From contig CM062817.1 in NCBI GenBank assembly GCA_031772625.1, forward strand, positions 889,252,184 to 889,316,183: a stretch of 64,000 bases of DNA, given 5' to 3'. Made by a program: the position numbers and the translations under genes. Source of the stretch: Pinus tabuliformis (lineage: Eukaryota > Streptophyta > Pinopsida > Pinales > Pinaceae). The stretch's first letter is position 1, and each line of letters starts with the position of its first letter. Below are positions 46,550-58,816 of the stretch, piece after piece. The notes beneath the pieces are model-generated. The model did no database searches and was not told the DNA's origin. It saw only the letters and a program-made list of their open reading frames with translations.

Positions 46550-49500
46550 TCATATATAGTGATATTTGTTGTTGATATGCTTTGTCTTCCCATGAAATAT
46601 TGGGTCCTCAGACAAACAAATACAACTGGTGTTATCACAATGTATCATTGTAGGGTTCATCGGTCCTTCAAACAAGTCACACAATAGCTTCCTTAACCAA
46701 ACTACTTCCCTACTGACTTCGCATGTTGTAACATACTCAACTTCTGCACTACTTAATGCAACAATGTTTTGTTTTCTGCTCATCCACGAGACCATTGAGG
46801 ATCCTAAGCTGAAACATCCTCTTGTAGTGCTTCTTCCATCTTGTTCACTGCCTCCTCAGGTGGAATCTATATAGCTAGTTAGTTGCACATTATTCCTTCT
46901 ATCGTACTTCAAACAGTGGTTGATGGTTCCTCGTAGATATCTCAAAATATGGTTTGCTGTTATCCAATGATCATGCTTTGTCTCCACTTGGAACTGACTA
47001 AGTACATTCACTGCAAAACATATGTCTGGACTGGTATTCACTAAATACATTAGTGAACCAATGAGTTGTTTATATCTAGAAGGATCCACAGGGCTTGATT
47101 CGGAACTTCTTAATTTCTTCAAGTTAGTGATCACTGGAGTGGTCATTGGTTTACAGTCCATCATGTCGAACTTCTTCAATATCTCAATCACATACTTTCC
47201 TTGACCTAAGTAGACTTCATTAGGTTCTTTCCAAACTTCCAGTCCCAAATAGTAATGCATCAAACCAAAGTCCTTCACGTCAAATTCTACTACCAATTGT
47301 TTCTTACATTCTTCAATTCAACCTTCTACACTTGTTAAGAGAAGATCATCTACATGCAGAAGAATGATTACAAGTTCACTATTTACAACCTTTATATAGA
47401 GGTTTGAGTTAGAAGAGCTTTTTGTGGAGCCTAATCTTTGTAGGAATGCATCCATCCTAGCATACCACGCCCTTGGTGCTTGCTTGAGCTTGCTTGAGGC
47501 CATATAGTACCTTTCTCAATTTGCAAAAATATGCCTTCCTATCCTTTGTTTCAAATCCAAAGAATTATTCTATATAGACTTCTTCATCTATTGTGCCATT
47601 CAAAAATGCAGTCTTGACATCCATTTGGTGGATGTTCCATCCCATTAATGTTGCCAAAGAGACTAATGATCGAATTGTAGTATATCTAGTTGTTGGAGTA
47701 AATGTTTCTTCATAGTCGATGCCTTCTAGTTGAGAGATCCATCGGCTACATACTTGATCTTATAGATCCATTTGGAAGTAACCACAAACTTGTCTTCAAG
47801 CCTAGGTACGTTCTTCCAGACTCCATTCTTCATTATAGATTGATATTCTTCATTCATGGAATCTTTCCATTGTCGATGTTTTATAGCTTCCTCAAATGTT
47901 GATGGTTCTGCTTCTATTAACTTAATCATGTATGCAGCATACCCAGAATATCTCTTGGGTCTTTTACTTTCTCTAAATGATCCTTGAGTTTCCCCATGAC
48001 CTTCTGCATCAATTAGTGTAGACTTCAACCAGTTAGGTCTTTTCCTTGTTTCTTGAATGACCACAGGTTGAACAGCTTCACTAGGTTCTTCTTCCTCATG
48101 GTGAGATCCTTCTTCTTCCTTGTCAGCTTCTTCCTCAAATATGGGAAGTTCTTCGTCATCACAATCTATAGAAAGTTCTTTTGATTTCTTGAATGCTATG
48201 CTTTCATCAAATATGACATCACGACTAACTTCAATGTGATGACCATCTTTCATGTAGATTTTATAGGCTTTAGATGAGTTACTATATCTGACAAATGTAC
48301 CTTTCACACTGGAAGGATCCAGCGTCTTTCTTTTGTCTTTAGGTATATGTATATACACATGAGACCCAAAGATTTGGAGATGAACTACAAATGGCTTCTT
48401 CCTAGTGAACACTTCTTCTGAAGTCTTGTTATCTAGAGATCTGTAAGGACATCGATTTTGTATGTAGACTTCTATCTTTGTTGCCTCACCCCACAGAAAC
48501 TTCGGTAGATCTTGATCGTGTAACATTGTTTTTACACTTTCTTCAATGGATCGGTTCTTTCTTTCTGCAACTCCATTTTGCTCAGGATTATATGGAACTA
48601 TCAACTCCCTCTTAATCCCAAATTCCTTACAAAATGCTATAATCTCTTTGGATGTATATTCTCCTCCACTATCAGATCTTAGTATCTTGATTCTTCTTTT
48701 TGTAAGGTTCTCCACTTCTGTTTTGAATTCTTGATATTTAGTAAATACATCATCCTTGGTTTTCATTAAGTAAAGCCAGGCCTTTCTTGAATGATCATCT
48801 ATGAATGTGACATAATAAAGATGACCTCCAAGTGATTTGGGAGACATAGGGCCACATATATCAAAGTGAATGATCCAAGATTTCTTTCGATTGTGAAGCA
48901 CTACTTCCAAATGGTCTCTTGGTATTCTTGCCTAATGCACATCCTCTGCAGACACCTTCATGATCCTCCTTTAGATTTGGTATTCCATCTACTATGGAAT
49001 TTAGAGTTGGTAGAATCTTGAAATGTGAATGACCGAACCTTCGGTGCCAAAGTTCACATCGACTAATCTCAGTGTGGACTAGGGCATGATTTATGAGGCA
49101 TATTAATCTGTAGAGCCTTCCTTCTCGGATGCCAATTAATTTTGCTTGTTCTATGCTTGTGCCTTTAGCCCATACAACTACTTTTCCATCAATGAAAGCT
49201 CTTATATCTTCTTTATCTTCTAAGCTTGAAATCGAAAGTAGATTTTTGTGCAAACCTGGAATGAATAGAATGTTGTGGAGGTGGATGTTGCTTCCATCTT
49301 CAAGCTTTATAGATGATGATCCAATGCCTTTCACTGGATAGATTTTGTTGTCTCCAAGTTCCACAAAGTATGCGGGTTTTCCTTTTGATAAGGTCTTCAA
49401 TTGGTGGGAGTGACTAACCATGTGTCTTGGTGCACCGCTATCAATCACCCAGATATCTTTGTCTTGGAATGTCCCGGAGAGAGTCGAGAAGAGTCCTTCA

Positions 49501-49655
49501 TCCTTTTCTTTAAGTGATAACTTCTTCGAAGAGAATATGAGACTCCATACTTCTTTGATACCTTTCTTGAGATAGCTTGCAATCCTTTTGATGACCTTCT
49601 TCATTGTAGAGGAGATCTTCATGATGCCCTTAGAGAACCTTAGCTCTGATTCCAT
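46550..49655 (-). pseudogene. Copia D Pol polyprotein, broken
   Basis: The first ATG spans the LTR/PBS junction. The frame to 48861 has protease WVIDSGAP (Asp72), the His/Cys finger WHRRFGHSH...CRGCALGK, then integrase HFDICGPM, RSDSGGEYT and EQNGVAERKNR in the frame from 48910. An acidic stretch (EEEADKEEEGSHHEEEE) precedes RT, which starts EYQSIMKNGVWKNV. Damage: about 40 bp lost between YVADGS and SQLEGIDYEE near 47735, TAA after VYIE near 47568, a 10-bp duplicated CTCAAGCAAG near 47490, and a TGA near 47318. The YVDD motif reads HVDD. RNase H retains SSAEVEY. Confidence 0.87.
49643..49654 (-). other. Primer-binding site of Copia D
   Basis: TGGAATCAGAGC adjoins the 5' LTR; one base differs from the standard initiator tRNA-Met site TGGTATCAGAGC. 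Confidence 0.8.
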
Positions 49656-49984
49656 GTTGAGAATTCAATAGGGCAATGTATATGTTAATTCTCTTAACTT
49701 GATAACTGTTTGTGTTACCTTTTTACTTATTAGCTTTGATCTTTATTATTCCAATGTGCAATACATCAAACAACTACCAAAACAGTAAGAACAGTGACAC
49801 AGTATATAGGCTACAAGCCAGGGCCAAAACCCCTCTTGTTGAGGGGAAAACCCGAAAATCCCTTCTTATCTTTCAGATCTTTCAATTGATGAATACCATG
49901 ACCTAGACTCAGACAAATAACCTCCAAGATCAAATCTTCCCTATTCGACCTCCCAGTAAATCTGAAATTTTGTTTCCCAGCAAC

Positions 49985-51456
49985 CAATGTTTTAAAACTC
50001 TGACACCGACTCCGACTCGGCCGAGGGTCGACTCCGACTCCGACTCGGTATTGACTCGGTCAGCTCGATTTCAATGACTCGGTCGTTGTAAAAAATACAT
50101 TAAATATTTATTTTTTATAAAAACACATAATTTTAAAGATTTTCATTCATTTGTTGAATTGAGGCTTCTGTGATCCATATTCAGTTTAAGAGAAAGTCTT
50201 CGACGTAAATCACAAGATAAATCATTTGTCGACGCATTTCGAACCAACTAGTGTGGTTCATTGTCAGGACAAGTTGAAGAAACCGATCCAGCTTAGCATG
50301 TTAAATATTCTGAGCAGAGCCTCCAACGGCTATCTTGACTAACAGCTAATTTTGACTTTAGGACCAAAGTCATAAAATTATTATAATTTAATGGAACTAA
50401 GTTATAATAGGTGACCAATAAAATAATTTAAAAGGTGTTAAAGGTTAGTTAAAAAGGTATTTAAAAATTATAAGCTATTTAGTATTTAAATGGGAATTAG
50501 TTAAATAGAGGACCTTTTATTATAATATATGTATAAATTATATGTATATATATATAAATAAAATAATATACATAAAAGTTAGTTTGAATTAGAATATAGA
50601 TAGAAAAACAACATATGATCAAAGTAGGCTCATGAATATATCCATTATATCAAAATGGCACCCAGTGCACTGTCCAATACATACACGATGATGATATAGA
50701 GATCAAAACAAAAACACATAACCAAGGAGACTATAAATGGCCTCTACAACAAAAGTCTGTGACCAGTACTACTGGCTACTGCTAGAGTTGCCAACATCAT
50801 CTGGCTCAGTGTTACTTGGGAGCGGGAGCGAAAACAGGAGTGGGAGCGACATTTTCAGAAGCTCCCGGTTTGGGAGCGAATCCCGGAGGAGTTCGACAAC
50901 CAATGTCACTAACATCAAGGTACATAGAGGGATTGGTGCTCTTGATTAAATACGAGTTCCATACCCTAATACATGACAAAATTCAATGGAAACATTGCAA
51001 TCCCCCAATCCTGAAATCCTGAAAAACGGATAAGTCTGCTGGATTTTGAATGAAATCTAAAATTCTACTTTCTCCATATGAATCCAATGAGGCTGGAACC
51101 ACTCTCAAACATCCTAATTCATTTCATGGTAATGTTAAAAATTTAAGTAAAAGACCAAAAAACCAATTAATAAAACCATTTGGAGTCCCCCACACTCAGA
51201 AAAAACATAAAAAAAAAAAATTTTAAAATTGCATTTTTGGGGTTTACTGGCCGCATGAAGTGACTCAGCCGAGTTGATATGGACTCGGCCAAGTCGGCCG
51301 AGTTAAGACTAACCCAGCCGAGTCATGCCATGACTCGGCCGGGTCAGTTTTAACTCAGCTGACCGAACCGGTTCAACGGCCGAGTCGCAAATTTTTTTAC
51401 CGGCTCGGACCAACTTGACCGAGTCAGTTCCGAGCCGGCCGGCTTTTAAAACACTG
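49985..51456. mobile_element. Non-autonomous hAT element 2, deletion derivative of hAT 1 type
   Basis: Termini CAATGTTTTAAAA and (reverse) CAGTGTTTTAAAA are flanked by an exact 8-bp duplication CCAGCAAC (49977-49984 and 51457-51464). The undisturbed LTR at about 45303 shows the site before insertion. The first 170 bp and later stretches (ATGATCAAAGTAGGCTCATG, GGCCTCTACAACAAAAGT) match hAT 1, but the transposase is deleted. The right end again carries clustered CTCGGCCGAG-like motifs. It would need a transposase supplied in trans. Confidence 0.93.
50155..50600. other. AT-rich insertion inside hAT 2
   Basis: hAT 1 and hAT 2 align up to TTTTCATTCAT and again from ATATAGAT onward. Between these, hAT 2 has about 440 bp absent from hAT 1, beginning TGTTGAATTGAGG. 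It may be a solo LTR or an unrelated insertion; no clear duplication was found. Confidence 0.45.
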
Positions 51457-52141
51457 CCAGCAACTACTGCAACTGTTGCTTCCTCTCTAGGAGACTTTGA
51501 TCTCCCTCTAATTGCTCTTCCCTTGATTTCGCTTGCCTTGTTATGGATTCTAGGGCTACTAGGAAGCCCTAGGAGACCTTCGCTTGCCTTCTTGATCTTC
51601 TTACCTCCAAAATCGGACTTCAAACTTCCCCAGCGCAGAAACCCTAACTTCGCATTCCCAGAAGAATGTAGAGAGACCCAAACACTTAGACTTTTTCCGT
51701 CCTCTTCTTCGCACTTCCTTCTTCGTCCTTCTGTTGCTTCCTTTTTCGCATGAGAGATGAGCGAGTGAACGATCCAAATGGAGGACGAGCTCCACTTATA
51801 TATAGGCTTCTTCAAGGGTGGACGTTGCTCTTCATGTAGGCCGACTTGACAGCTCCTAAGTTGACTTGATCTTGGAGGTACTTATGACATTCTTCAAGAC
51901 AAAATAAATTTTCTTTTACAATTTACAATGTGCCCATAGGGTCTTTCATTTATGACAATGACTCCTACCTAAGACAAACCCTAGAAGCACTTTAATGAGT
52001 GCTTGATCTATAAAATAAATTCCTTTGGCAAGAAACCCAAGCTTGATAATAATAAAAATAATTTCTTTTCATTTTATATATACAAGAGTACATTTAATAA
52101 TAATGAAGACCGAACCTAGTTACACTTTCTTCAACACATGG

Positions 52142-53399
52142 CAGACACCTCCCTATTGCATGATGATAATGGTCATTGATACCATGCCAACCTTTCTCTC
52201 TTCATTCCCATTGCTTAAGCCCACTACTCAGAAGGACACTTTTCTCAAAATTTAAAAGGCTCAACAAAACTGGATTGGGAATCAAAGCAATTGGAGCTAA
52301 AACCTGACCAATGGGGTTGAAATTGATCAACAAGAAGCAAACAACTCTCGACAAAAACATTCAACAACCAACAATCAATCTCGAGAGTATTGTGCAAGGT
52401 TCCAGCAAGGGTGAAAGACTCCAGCACAGAATCAGGGCTCTAGCTAAGGAATTGGCAATGCATAGTTCCATCAAGGGAGCAAAGCTCCATCGAGGGCCCT
52501 GTGATGCATCGTTACAAGGAAGAAACCTAGAGTGTGCCCCCATCCCCCAACACTCCATATGGACTATCGATTCAATCGACAATCTTCCTCAATTGCGGAC
52601 CCGCCCCCCCTTTGTCTAACATTAGACCGCATTGTGTAACCCCCACTCTTCCTTTTGCTCACATCACTGCAACCAATCTCAATCGAAGTTGGCATTCCTT
52701 TAATCTTAACCATCAATTGGAGGACTTGTTACCCACCACTTGTGGGTGACCCCATAGGAGAATTTTTGTCCTAGATTTGTCTTTATTCGGTAGCGAGCAA
52801 CCCCTACCAGCCACCAATGTAGCAGATATTGTGCCAAAGTCTTCGCTCCCCGAGCCAATTGCATGTCCCCTCACCCATCTGTCAAGATTGTATGTTTGAA
52901 GGTGGGCCATCCAATCCTAAAGGTATATTTTTTCATTATGCAATTGGGTGCTTACGCTTGTTTTTCTTGGGCACACTTGGGTATGGATTATTGGGTGACA
53001 TGGAAGGAGGAAGGGTTTTGACTGTAGTCTTGTTCCCTTACCTTAACTAGGGGGATTAATCCTCAACGATAGTCCCGTGGGATCTCCCCTACTGGCTTAT
53101 AGCTTTAGGGTGGGCACTACTTTGGAAACCCTGATTTTGGTAGTGCGCATTGGTTTTCCTCTTATATTTTTCACTCCACTCCACACATTACATCCCCCCC
53201 ATTTCACCATCTTCTTTCTCCAGGTCCACATGACCATTGGGTCCACACGCCTCTGGTACTTCCCCTCCCCTTGTCCACATATTTGGGTTAGGCCTGGAAT
53301 GATGTCCCGGAGGTTGATGCAACTAAAAAACATATAATAGCATAATATGGCCACATACAAAAGGAAATGTACCACAAAATGCAAAAGATGGTCAGGTCA
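52142..53399. other. Unassigned sequence between Copia D and Gypsy E
   Basis: With Copia D removed, this continues the sequence before 44953. Several overlapping short ORFs on both strands carry no motif I recognise. Composition is richer in GC than its neighbours, so it may be an old coding retroelement. Confidence 0.3.
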
Positions 53400-53404
53400 A
53401 TAAA

Positions 53405-54316
53405 TGATCTGTAAACTGTCGTGGATATTCCACTAGACAATTCGTCACAACAGATCTGAAAATATTATATTAAAAATCTGATATTCTACACTATTACAAT
53501 TTTATTTAATTTTTAGATCTGTAAAATTAACTGTAATTAGTGCATGCATGTAAAAGTAAATCAACCAGAAAAGTAGAGAACGACACAATAATCTCACACA
53601 CGCATAATACACAAGATATGCTCTCTAGGAAACCCTTTCGGGAGAAAACCCAGTTGGAAGGTGAGGTCGCTTCGCTCCCCTTCTCTGTCTAGAAATATGG
53701 CTGAAGATACAAAGAAGTAATGTTTGTGCCCTATGGGCTGCTATAGTGCACAAATCCTCTCTGTGTGCTCTACCTCCTATCTCTCCTGGCTATCTTTTCT
53801 CAACTATGGAGGAAAATGCTCTCGAAAGAATCAAATGCCTCTTCCTCCTAGTGGCCTGGTTATAACACAGCCTGACAGCCTACTAGTTTTAACTCTTAAC
53901 TAGAGTTACAAAATAGACTCTTCTAGAGTCTTCTACATCAAAAACACGTGGCTAGCCCCTTTTCCATGAATAATGGGAGCTCACACAACATACTCCCAAA
54001 CTATAGGTGTGAAAACAAGAAGGTCAACTTCTAAGTGGCATAACTTTTGCATATGGACTCCGATTGACGTGATTCTTGCGTCGTTGGAAATCTTTCTATG
54101 TAGAATAGCATGACAAGGTGTGCCACTTAACCGACAAAGTTTTACCCCCAAAAAACATCGTTTGATGCCTCAAAACACTCCCGGAAGGTTGCGGACCTTG
54201 TTTGGCCAAATTGGGTCCCGCTAACAAAAACAGTCCCATGAGTCGATTCCTCCACTTTTTCCACTCCAAATGCATCGAGATAGATGACAAAAAATATAAT
54301 GATCCAATTCGGATCA
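53405..54316 (-). repeat. 3' LTR of Gypsy E
   Basis: Aligns with 60908-61834; preceded on the element's sense strand by the purine tract AAAATGGAGGGG. Confidence 0.9.
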
Positions 54317-54349
54317 CACCCCTCCATTTTGGGAAGCTTTTTGTCCCCA

Positions 54350-54683
54350 AAAGCTTTTACTGAATGAGGTGAGGAAATTTTTCCTCCACCTTCTCTCTGG
54401 TCTACCATTTAGCTTTGCCTGGAAGTTGTCCCTTCAACCCAATCTGCCAAAGGTCTTGTTTCCCTTGTCTTGTAGTTCTAGACCTCTTCTGCAAAATTGT
54501 ATCTTCTGTAGACTCAAAAGCTTTTACTGAATGAAGTGAGGAAATTTTTCCTCCACCTTCTTTCTGGTCTACCATTTAGCTTTGCCTGGAAGTTGTCCCT
54601 TCAACCCAATCTGCCAAAGGTCTTGTTGCCCTTGTCTTGTAGTTCTAGACCTCTTTTGCAAAATTGTATCTTTTGTCGACTCT
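54350..54683 (-). repeat. 167-bp tandem duplication over the chromodomain-like end
   Basis: Units 54350-54516 and 54517-54683 are nearly identical (AAGCTTTTACTGAATGA at 54351 and 54518). Each encodes the C-terminal Gypsy tail with GQLPGKAKW. Confidence 0.9.
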
Positions 54684-55920
54684 GCCTGAGCATCTGGTGC
54701 CAAATCCACCACAAAAGGTAGGACTTGTTCTTCTTCCTAATCTAGCATGGAAGGCTCATAGAGTTTCAAATTCTCCACATTTACAACTGAGTAAATGAAC
54801 ATATATGTTGGTAAACTGAGTCGATAGGCATTGTCACCCACCTTTTCCAGTATCTCAAACGGACCGTATCTGAGCTTGATTTTCTTACTAGGCCCCTGCA
54901 GCCTCTCCTTGTTCAACTGTAGCCATACTCTGTCTCCCACCTTGAATGATTTCTTTGTTCAGTGTTAATCATGTCTGGCCTTATACTTCTCCTACGACTT
55001 CTGCAGTGCTTCCTGTACCTGTATATGGATCTGCCTGATCTTCTCTATAAATTTTCCTTCTCTCAAAACATCTCCTGTAAAGTCTTCCTTCACTCCTTGC
55101 TGCCCATATGCAATATCCAAAGGTGAAGGTGGCAAATATCCAAAACAAGTTTCAAATGGGGCCTTTCCTATAAAAGTGTGGACCGCTCTGTTATAATAAT
55201 GTTGTATATATACCAGATTTTCATCCCAGGCCTTCAGATGCTTCTGGTTGTAACCCCTCAGAAGTTACACCAAAGTCCTGTTGACTACTTCTATATGCCC
55301 ATCTGTCTGTGGAAGGAATGTTGTAGATCTCTTCAACTTCGTGCCCATCTTCTCCCACAATGTAGTTCAGAATGCACTGAGAAATCTTGTATCCCTGTCT
55401 GAAATGATGCTCCTTGGTATCCCAAAGTGTATCCAAACTTGTCCAAAGAACAAGTTTGTTGCTTCTTGTCCGCTGATGGTCTTTTTACAGGACATCAAAA
55501 CACACATCTTGCTGAACCTGTCAACTACCACGAACAGGTAGTCATGTCCCTTCCTGGTTGCCAGTAAACCTCCCACAAAATCCATGGAAATGCTTTCCCA
55601 AGGACGAGTAGTACAGGTAAGAGACGATATAGACCCTGTTTCCTATTGCTAGGCTTGTTGATACAATAAAGCATGCATCCTCTTATGAACCTAGCTACTT
55701 GTTCTCGCATCTTGGGCCAATACACATACCTCTGCAAGCTAGACATGGTCTTCCCTACACCAAAGTGCCCTGCAACCTTGGAGGTGTGAACCTCTCCAAT
55801 CAGCTGCAAACGCTCAACTTTAGGAACACATAGCTTATCCAGCCTGTAAAGTAACCCATCCTGGAGATGGTAGTCAATGATGTTGTCGCCATCGTGCACA
55901 TGACTCTGACTCTGCAACTG
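54400..55920 (-). pseudogene. Gypsy E integrase with chromodomain-like C-terminus
   Basis: The zinc-binding region (EVHTSKVAGHFGVGKT and GCMLYC), core with MDFVGGL, ISDRDTRFLS and QTDGHIEVVNRT, and the GPF/Y-type module (LRYGPFEILEKVGDNAYRL) are readable in shifting frames. The tail (GKAKWYTREKVEEKFPH in the undamaged reading of the unit) resembles the chromodomain end that guides chromoviruses to heterochromatin. Stops include three within about 15 codons near 54970-55010 (S-stop-EKYKARHD-stop-H-stop) and the TAG at 54737-54739. Confidence 0.8.
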
Positions 55921-56100
55921 CTAATACACCTCCTTGAAGTCCTCATCTTCTAAATATGCCTCTCTGTATGCATCATGGGTGAATGGCTCCATGTGCATAA
56001 GAGTCGCCAAAACTGTAATCTTTGATGTGGGTGGCCTTGAAAGCATATCGGCCAACTTGTATGTGCTGCCCTTCTTATACTTGATCACCAAATGAAACCG

Positions 56101-57290
56101 TTATAAAAACCCTATCCACTTGTAATGCCTGGTCTGTTGTAGCTTATTCTGGGTCTGCAGGTATTGTAACGGTTGGTGATCCGTGTGGATTATTGTCTCC
56201 TTTTCCATCAAATAGTGCTTCCACTTCTTCACAGCTTGCACCATGGCATAGAGCTCCTTATCATAGGTAGGATAGTTAAGAACTGCCCCATGAAATACTC
56301 CAAAATGGTGGCAAATAGGCCTTCCTCCTTGCATCAAGACAGTGCCCATAGCATACCCACTTGCATTTGTCTCCACTTCAAAGGGTCGTTGCAAGTTTGG
56401 TAATCCTAGCACTGGTGCTTCACTGATCTTCTTCTTTAACTCATCGAAAGCCTTATGCTGACCTTTTCCCCACTGAAAACTCTTGCCACTTGTTGTTATG
56501 GCATGGAGCGGTGTTGCTACCGCTGAAAACGAGGCTGTGAATTTCTTCAGGTATTGTACTGCGTTGCTTCAATGAAACTCCTAACCTCAGTAACATTAGT
56601 AGGCACAGGCCATTTCATGATGCCTTCCATCTTGGAAGGATCTACCTTCAATTCTCCTCCACCAATCACATATCCCAAATACACCAAGGACTGTTGTGCA
56701 AACCCACACTTCTTGAGATTTGCTAGCAACAGGTGCTTCTTCAATGTTTCCAGCACCTGTGTCAAATGTGAAATAAGCTCCTCCCAGGTAGCGCTATATA
56801 CTAGAATATCATCTAAATAGACAATAACAAATGAATCTACAAAAGGGCACAGTATATCATTCATTAATCTCATAAATGTAGTTGGTGCATTACATAGGCC
56901 AAATGGCATAACTAACTACTCATACAAACCTTTCCTGGTTTTGAAGGCGGTCTTCCATGTATCTTCTTCTTTGACTTGAACTTGGTGATATCCAGACTTC
57001 AAGTCTAGCTTGGTGAAATACTTTGCTTGTTGCAACTGATCTAGCAGATCATCTATCCTAGGCAGGGGGTATCTATTCTTGAGCGTGATTTTATTCAACG
57101 CCCTGTAATCTATACACATCCGCCAAGTCCCATCCTTCTTTGGCACAATGATGATGGGTGACCCACATGGTGATGTACTCGGTTGAATGACACCCTGTTC
57201 CAGTAGCTGCTGCAATTGTTTCTTCAACTCACTTGCTTTTATAACAAACTGCTTGAACATCCCAATATTTGGCAATGGTGAGTCTACCAA
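56101..57290 (-). pseudogene. Gypsy E reverse transcriptase and RNase H
   Basis: RT (57290-56547): [31 protein letters not shown], a TAG at 56916-56918 where Trp is expected before LVMPFGLCNAPTTF, and catalytic IVYLDDILVY. RNase H (56412-56101): EVETNASGYAMG has Asn at the first catalytic position instead of Asp; Glu (DKELYAM) and Asp (HTDHQPL) remain. A TAA-type stop follows WIGFL near 56103. These domains copy element RNA into DNA; this copy cannot. Confidence 0.87.
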
Positions 57291-57383
57291 TAGCTAGATC
57301 TCGTGCTCCACTTCTCTCTTAGGGGGTAACCCTTTAGGCTCTCGAAACACGTCCTTGTATGCCTGTAACAACTCCTCCAACTG

Positions 57384-57962
57384 CTATTTTTGTTTCTTAG
57401 TACACCCGTCTAGGGATGCATTGCCTCTTATTAACTCCTCTACAGACTGATTTTCTCTTAAAAACAATAAAACATACTTCTTGCTGGAACTGATCAATTT
57501 CTTGGCTTGGTTGGCACTTACCAGTGAAATTTTCGACTTGCCTTTGTGCACATTGATGATGAATGATTTTCCATCCTTGATGAGCTGGTACTGGTTAGCT
57601 CTCCTCATGAATATTGCATCATGCATGTACATGTATGGACTCCCAAACACGACTCCACATACATCAAGGGGAACCACATCCAAATCTACTTCATCAATAA
57701 AATCAACATTGATAGCAAATCTAATTTTACACTGTTTTATTACCTTCAGCTCTACATCCTTATGTACCCATCCCAATGGATATGGGTTTGGATGATCAAA
57801 TTCATCCAGCCGCAACTTCTTGACCAGATCTGCTGCAACGAGATTTGTCTGCGATCCTGAGTCAAACAAAGTATCAATCTCCATCTTCCTGACGTGTATC
57901 TTTACATGGAAGAGTTTGGTCATTTCTTTCTCTTCTTGTTGTTGAAGGCTACTCAGATTCAC
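57384..57962 (-). pseudogene. Gypsy E aspartic protease region
   Basis: The 192-codon segment begins NLSSLQQQEEKEM and contains the protease signature IDTLFDSGSQTNLV with Asp about residue 34. Upstream TAG (before KEVNLSS) and the terminal TAG at 57384-57386 both replace probable Gln codons. Protease processes Gag-Pol into mature proteins. Confidence 0.8.
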
Positions 57963-58079
57963 CTCCTTCTATACTGATGTACAAATGATCTTCTCATCCA
58001 CGTTTGAGCTGCTTTCGACTTGGTTGCTCGAATCAGTGACCATGAGATTCTTCTTCTAATTATCTTTCTTCTTGTTTTT

Positions 58080-58816
58080 CGAGTTTAGGTCTGGATGCAA
58101 TTTCCAGCACTTCTCCTCTGTATGGCCATCAATGTTGTAGTGGTTGCAGTGGCTACTAGGATCTTTGCATTGGTGTGTTGTGGCTGTCATATTTTTATCT
58201 TTCCCTGTTTTTGCTTCTTCTTCCCGTCGTTAGAAGCGTCTTGTTGCTCCTTTTTCTTCGATCCACTTGATTGCGCTCTTTTGAGGCCTATGTTCTCCAA
58301 GTACTGTGCCTGTACACAAGCTTCATCCACTGTTTTGGGCTTGAACAGCATCACTTGCTCACGCAGATGGCGGTGCAGACCCCCCAAATACTTGAGGAAT
58401 ACATTTGGGTTCTTTGGGGAGATACCCAACATTATAGCCATCTTTCTGAATTTTGTGGTGTACTCTTGCAAGCTTTGGCCCGGCTTTTGCCTGAAGTAAT
58501 GCCATCAAATCTACTGATCTTCCACATGCCCAATGGGATAAAAAAGTGACTTAATGAGGGTTTTGAAATCCTTCCACTTAGTCACTGGAGGTTCTCCCTC
58601 CAACATCAAGGTTTTTGTGTGGCTCTCCCACCAAGTCAGTGCGTCGCCCTCCAATTTCAGCTGCCTAAAAGAGATCTTATGCCCTTTCTCAATCTGATGG
58701 ACACTGAAATAAACTTCTAATTGTTGCAACCAGTGATTCAGCTTCAGAGCGTCGATCTCGTCGTGATATGGCTTGATATCGACTTTTGCTTCCACTTTAA
58801 ACAGGGATTGGTTCAC
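58080..58816 (-). pseudogene. Gypsy E Gag core and zinc knuckle
   Basis: The core reads LNHWLQQLEVYFSVHQ and LKLEGDALTWWESH, then TAG and TGA near 58510, then QEYTTKFRKMAI and a Lys-rich linker. The zinc knuckle near 58140 reads CNHYNIDGHTEEKC; the second Cys of the CCHC set is Tyr, a G-to-A type change. Confidence 0.82.

Larger units (their letters stand above)
44958..52136 (-). mobile_element. Copia retrotransposon D, gag-less, with nested hAT
   Basis: Bounded by LTRs 44958-45966 and 49655-52136 (about 1.0 kb each without the hAT insertion) and by the exact 5-bp duplication CATGG (44953-44957 and 52137-52141). Minus-strand order: LTR, PBS, protease, integrase, RT, RNase H, polypurine AAGAGGGAG, LTR. 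Only 212 bp separate PBS and protease Asp, so gag is absent. LTRs differ at many positions, so insertion is older than that of Copia A or element B. The 3' LTR's outer TG has become TA. About 580 bp between RNase H and the 3' LTR (45967-46550) is non-coding or unreadable. Confidence 0.93.
49655..52136 (-). repeat. 5' LTR of Copia D, interrupted by hAT 2
   Basis: Matches 44958-45966 on both sides of the insertion at 49985-51456. Its outer end TTCAACA is followed by TSD CATGG. Confidence 0.9.
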
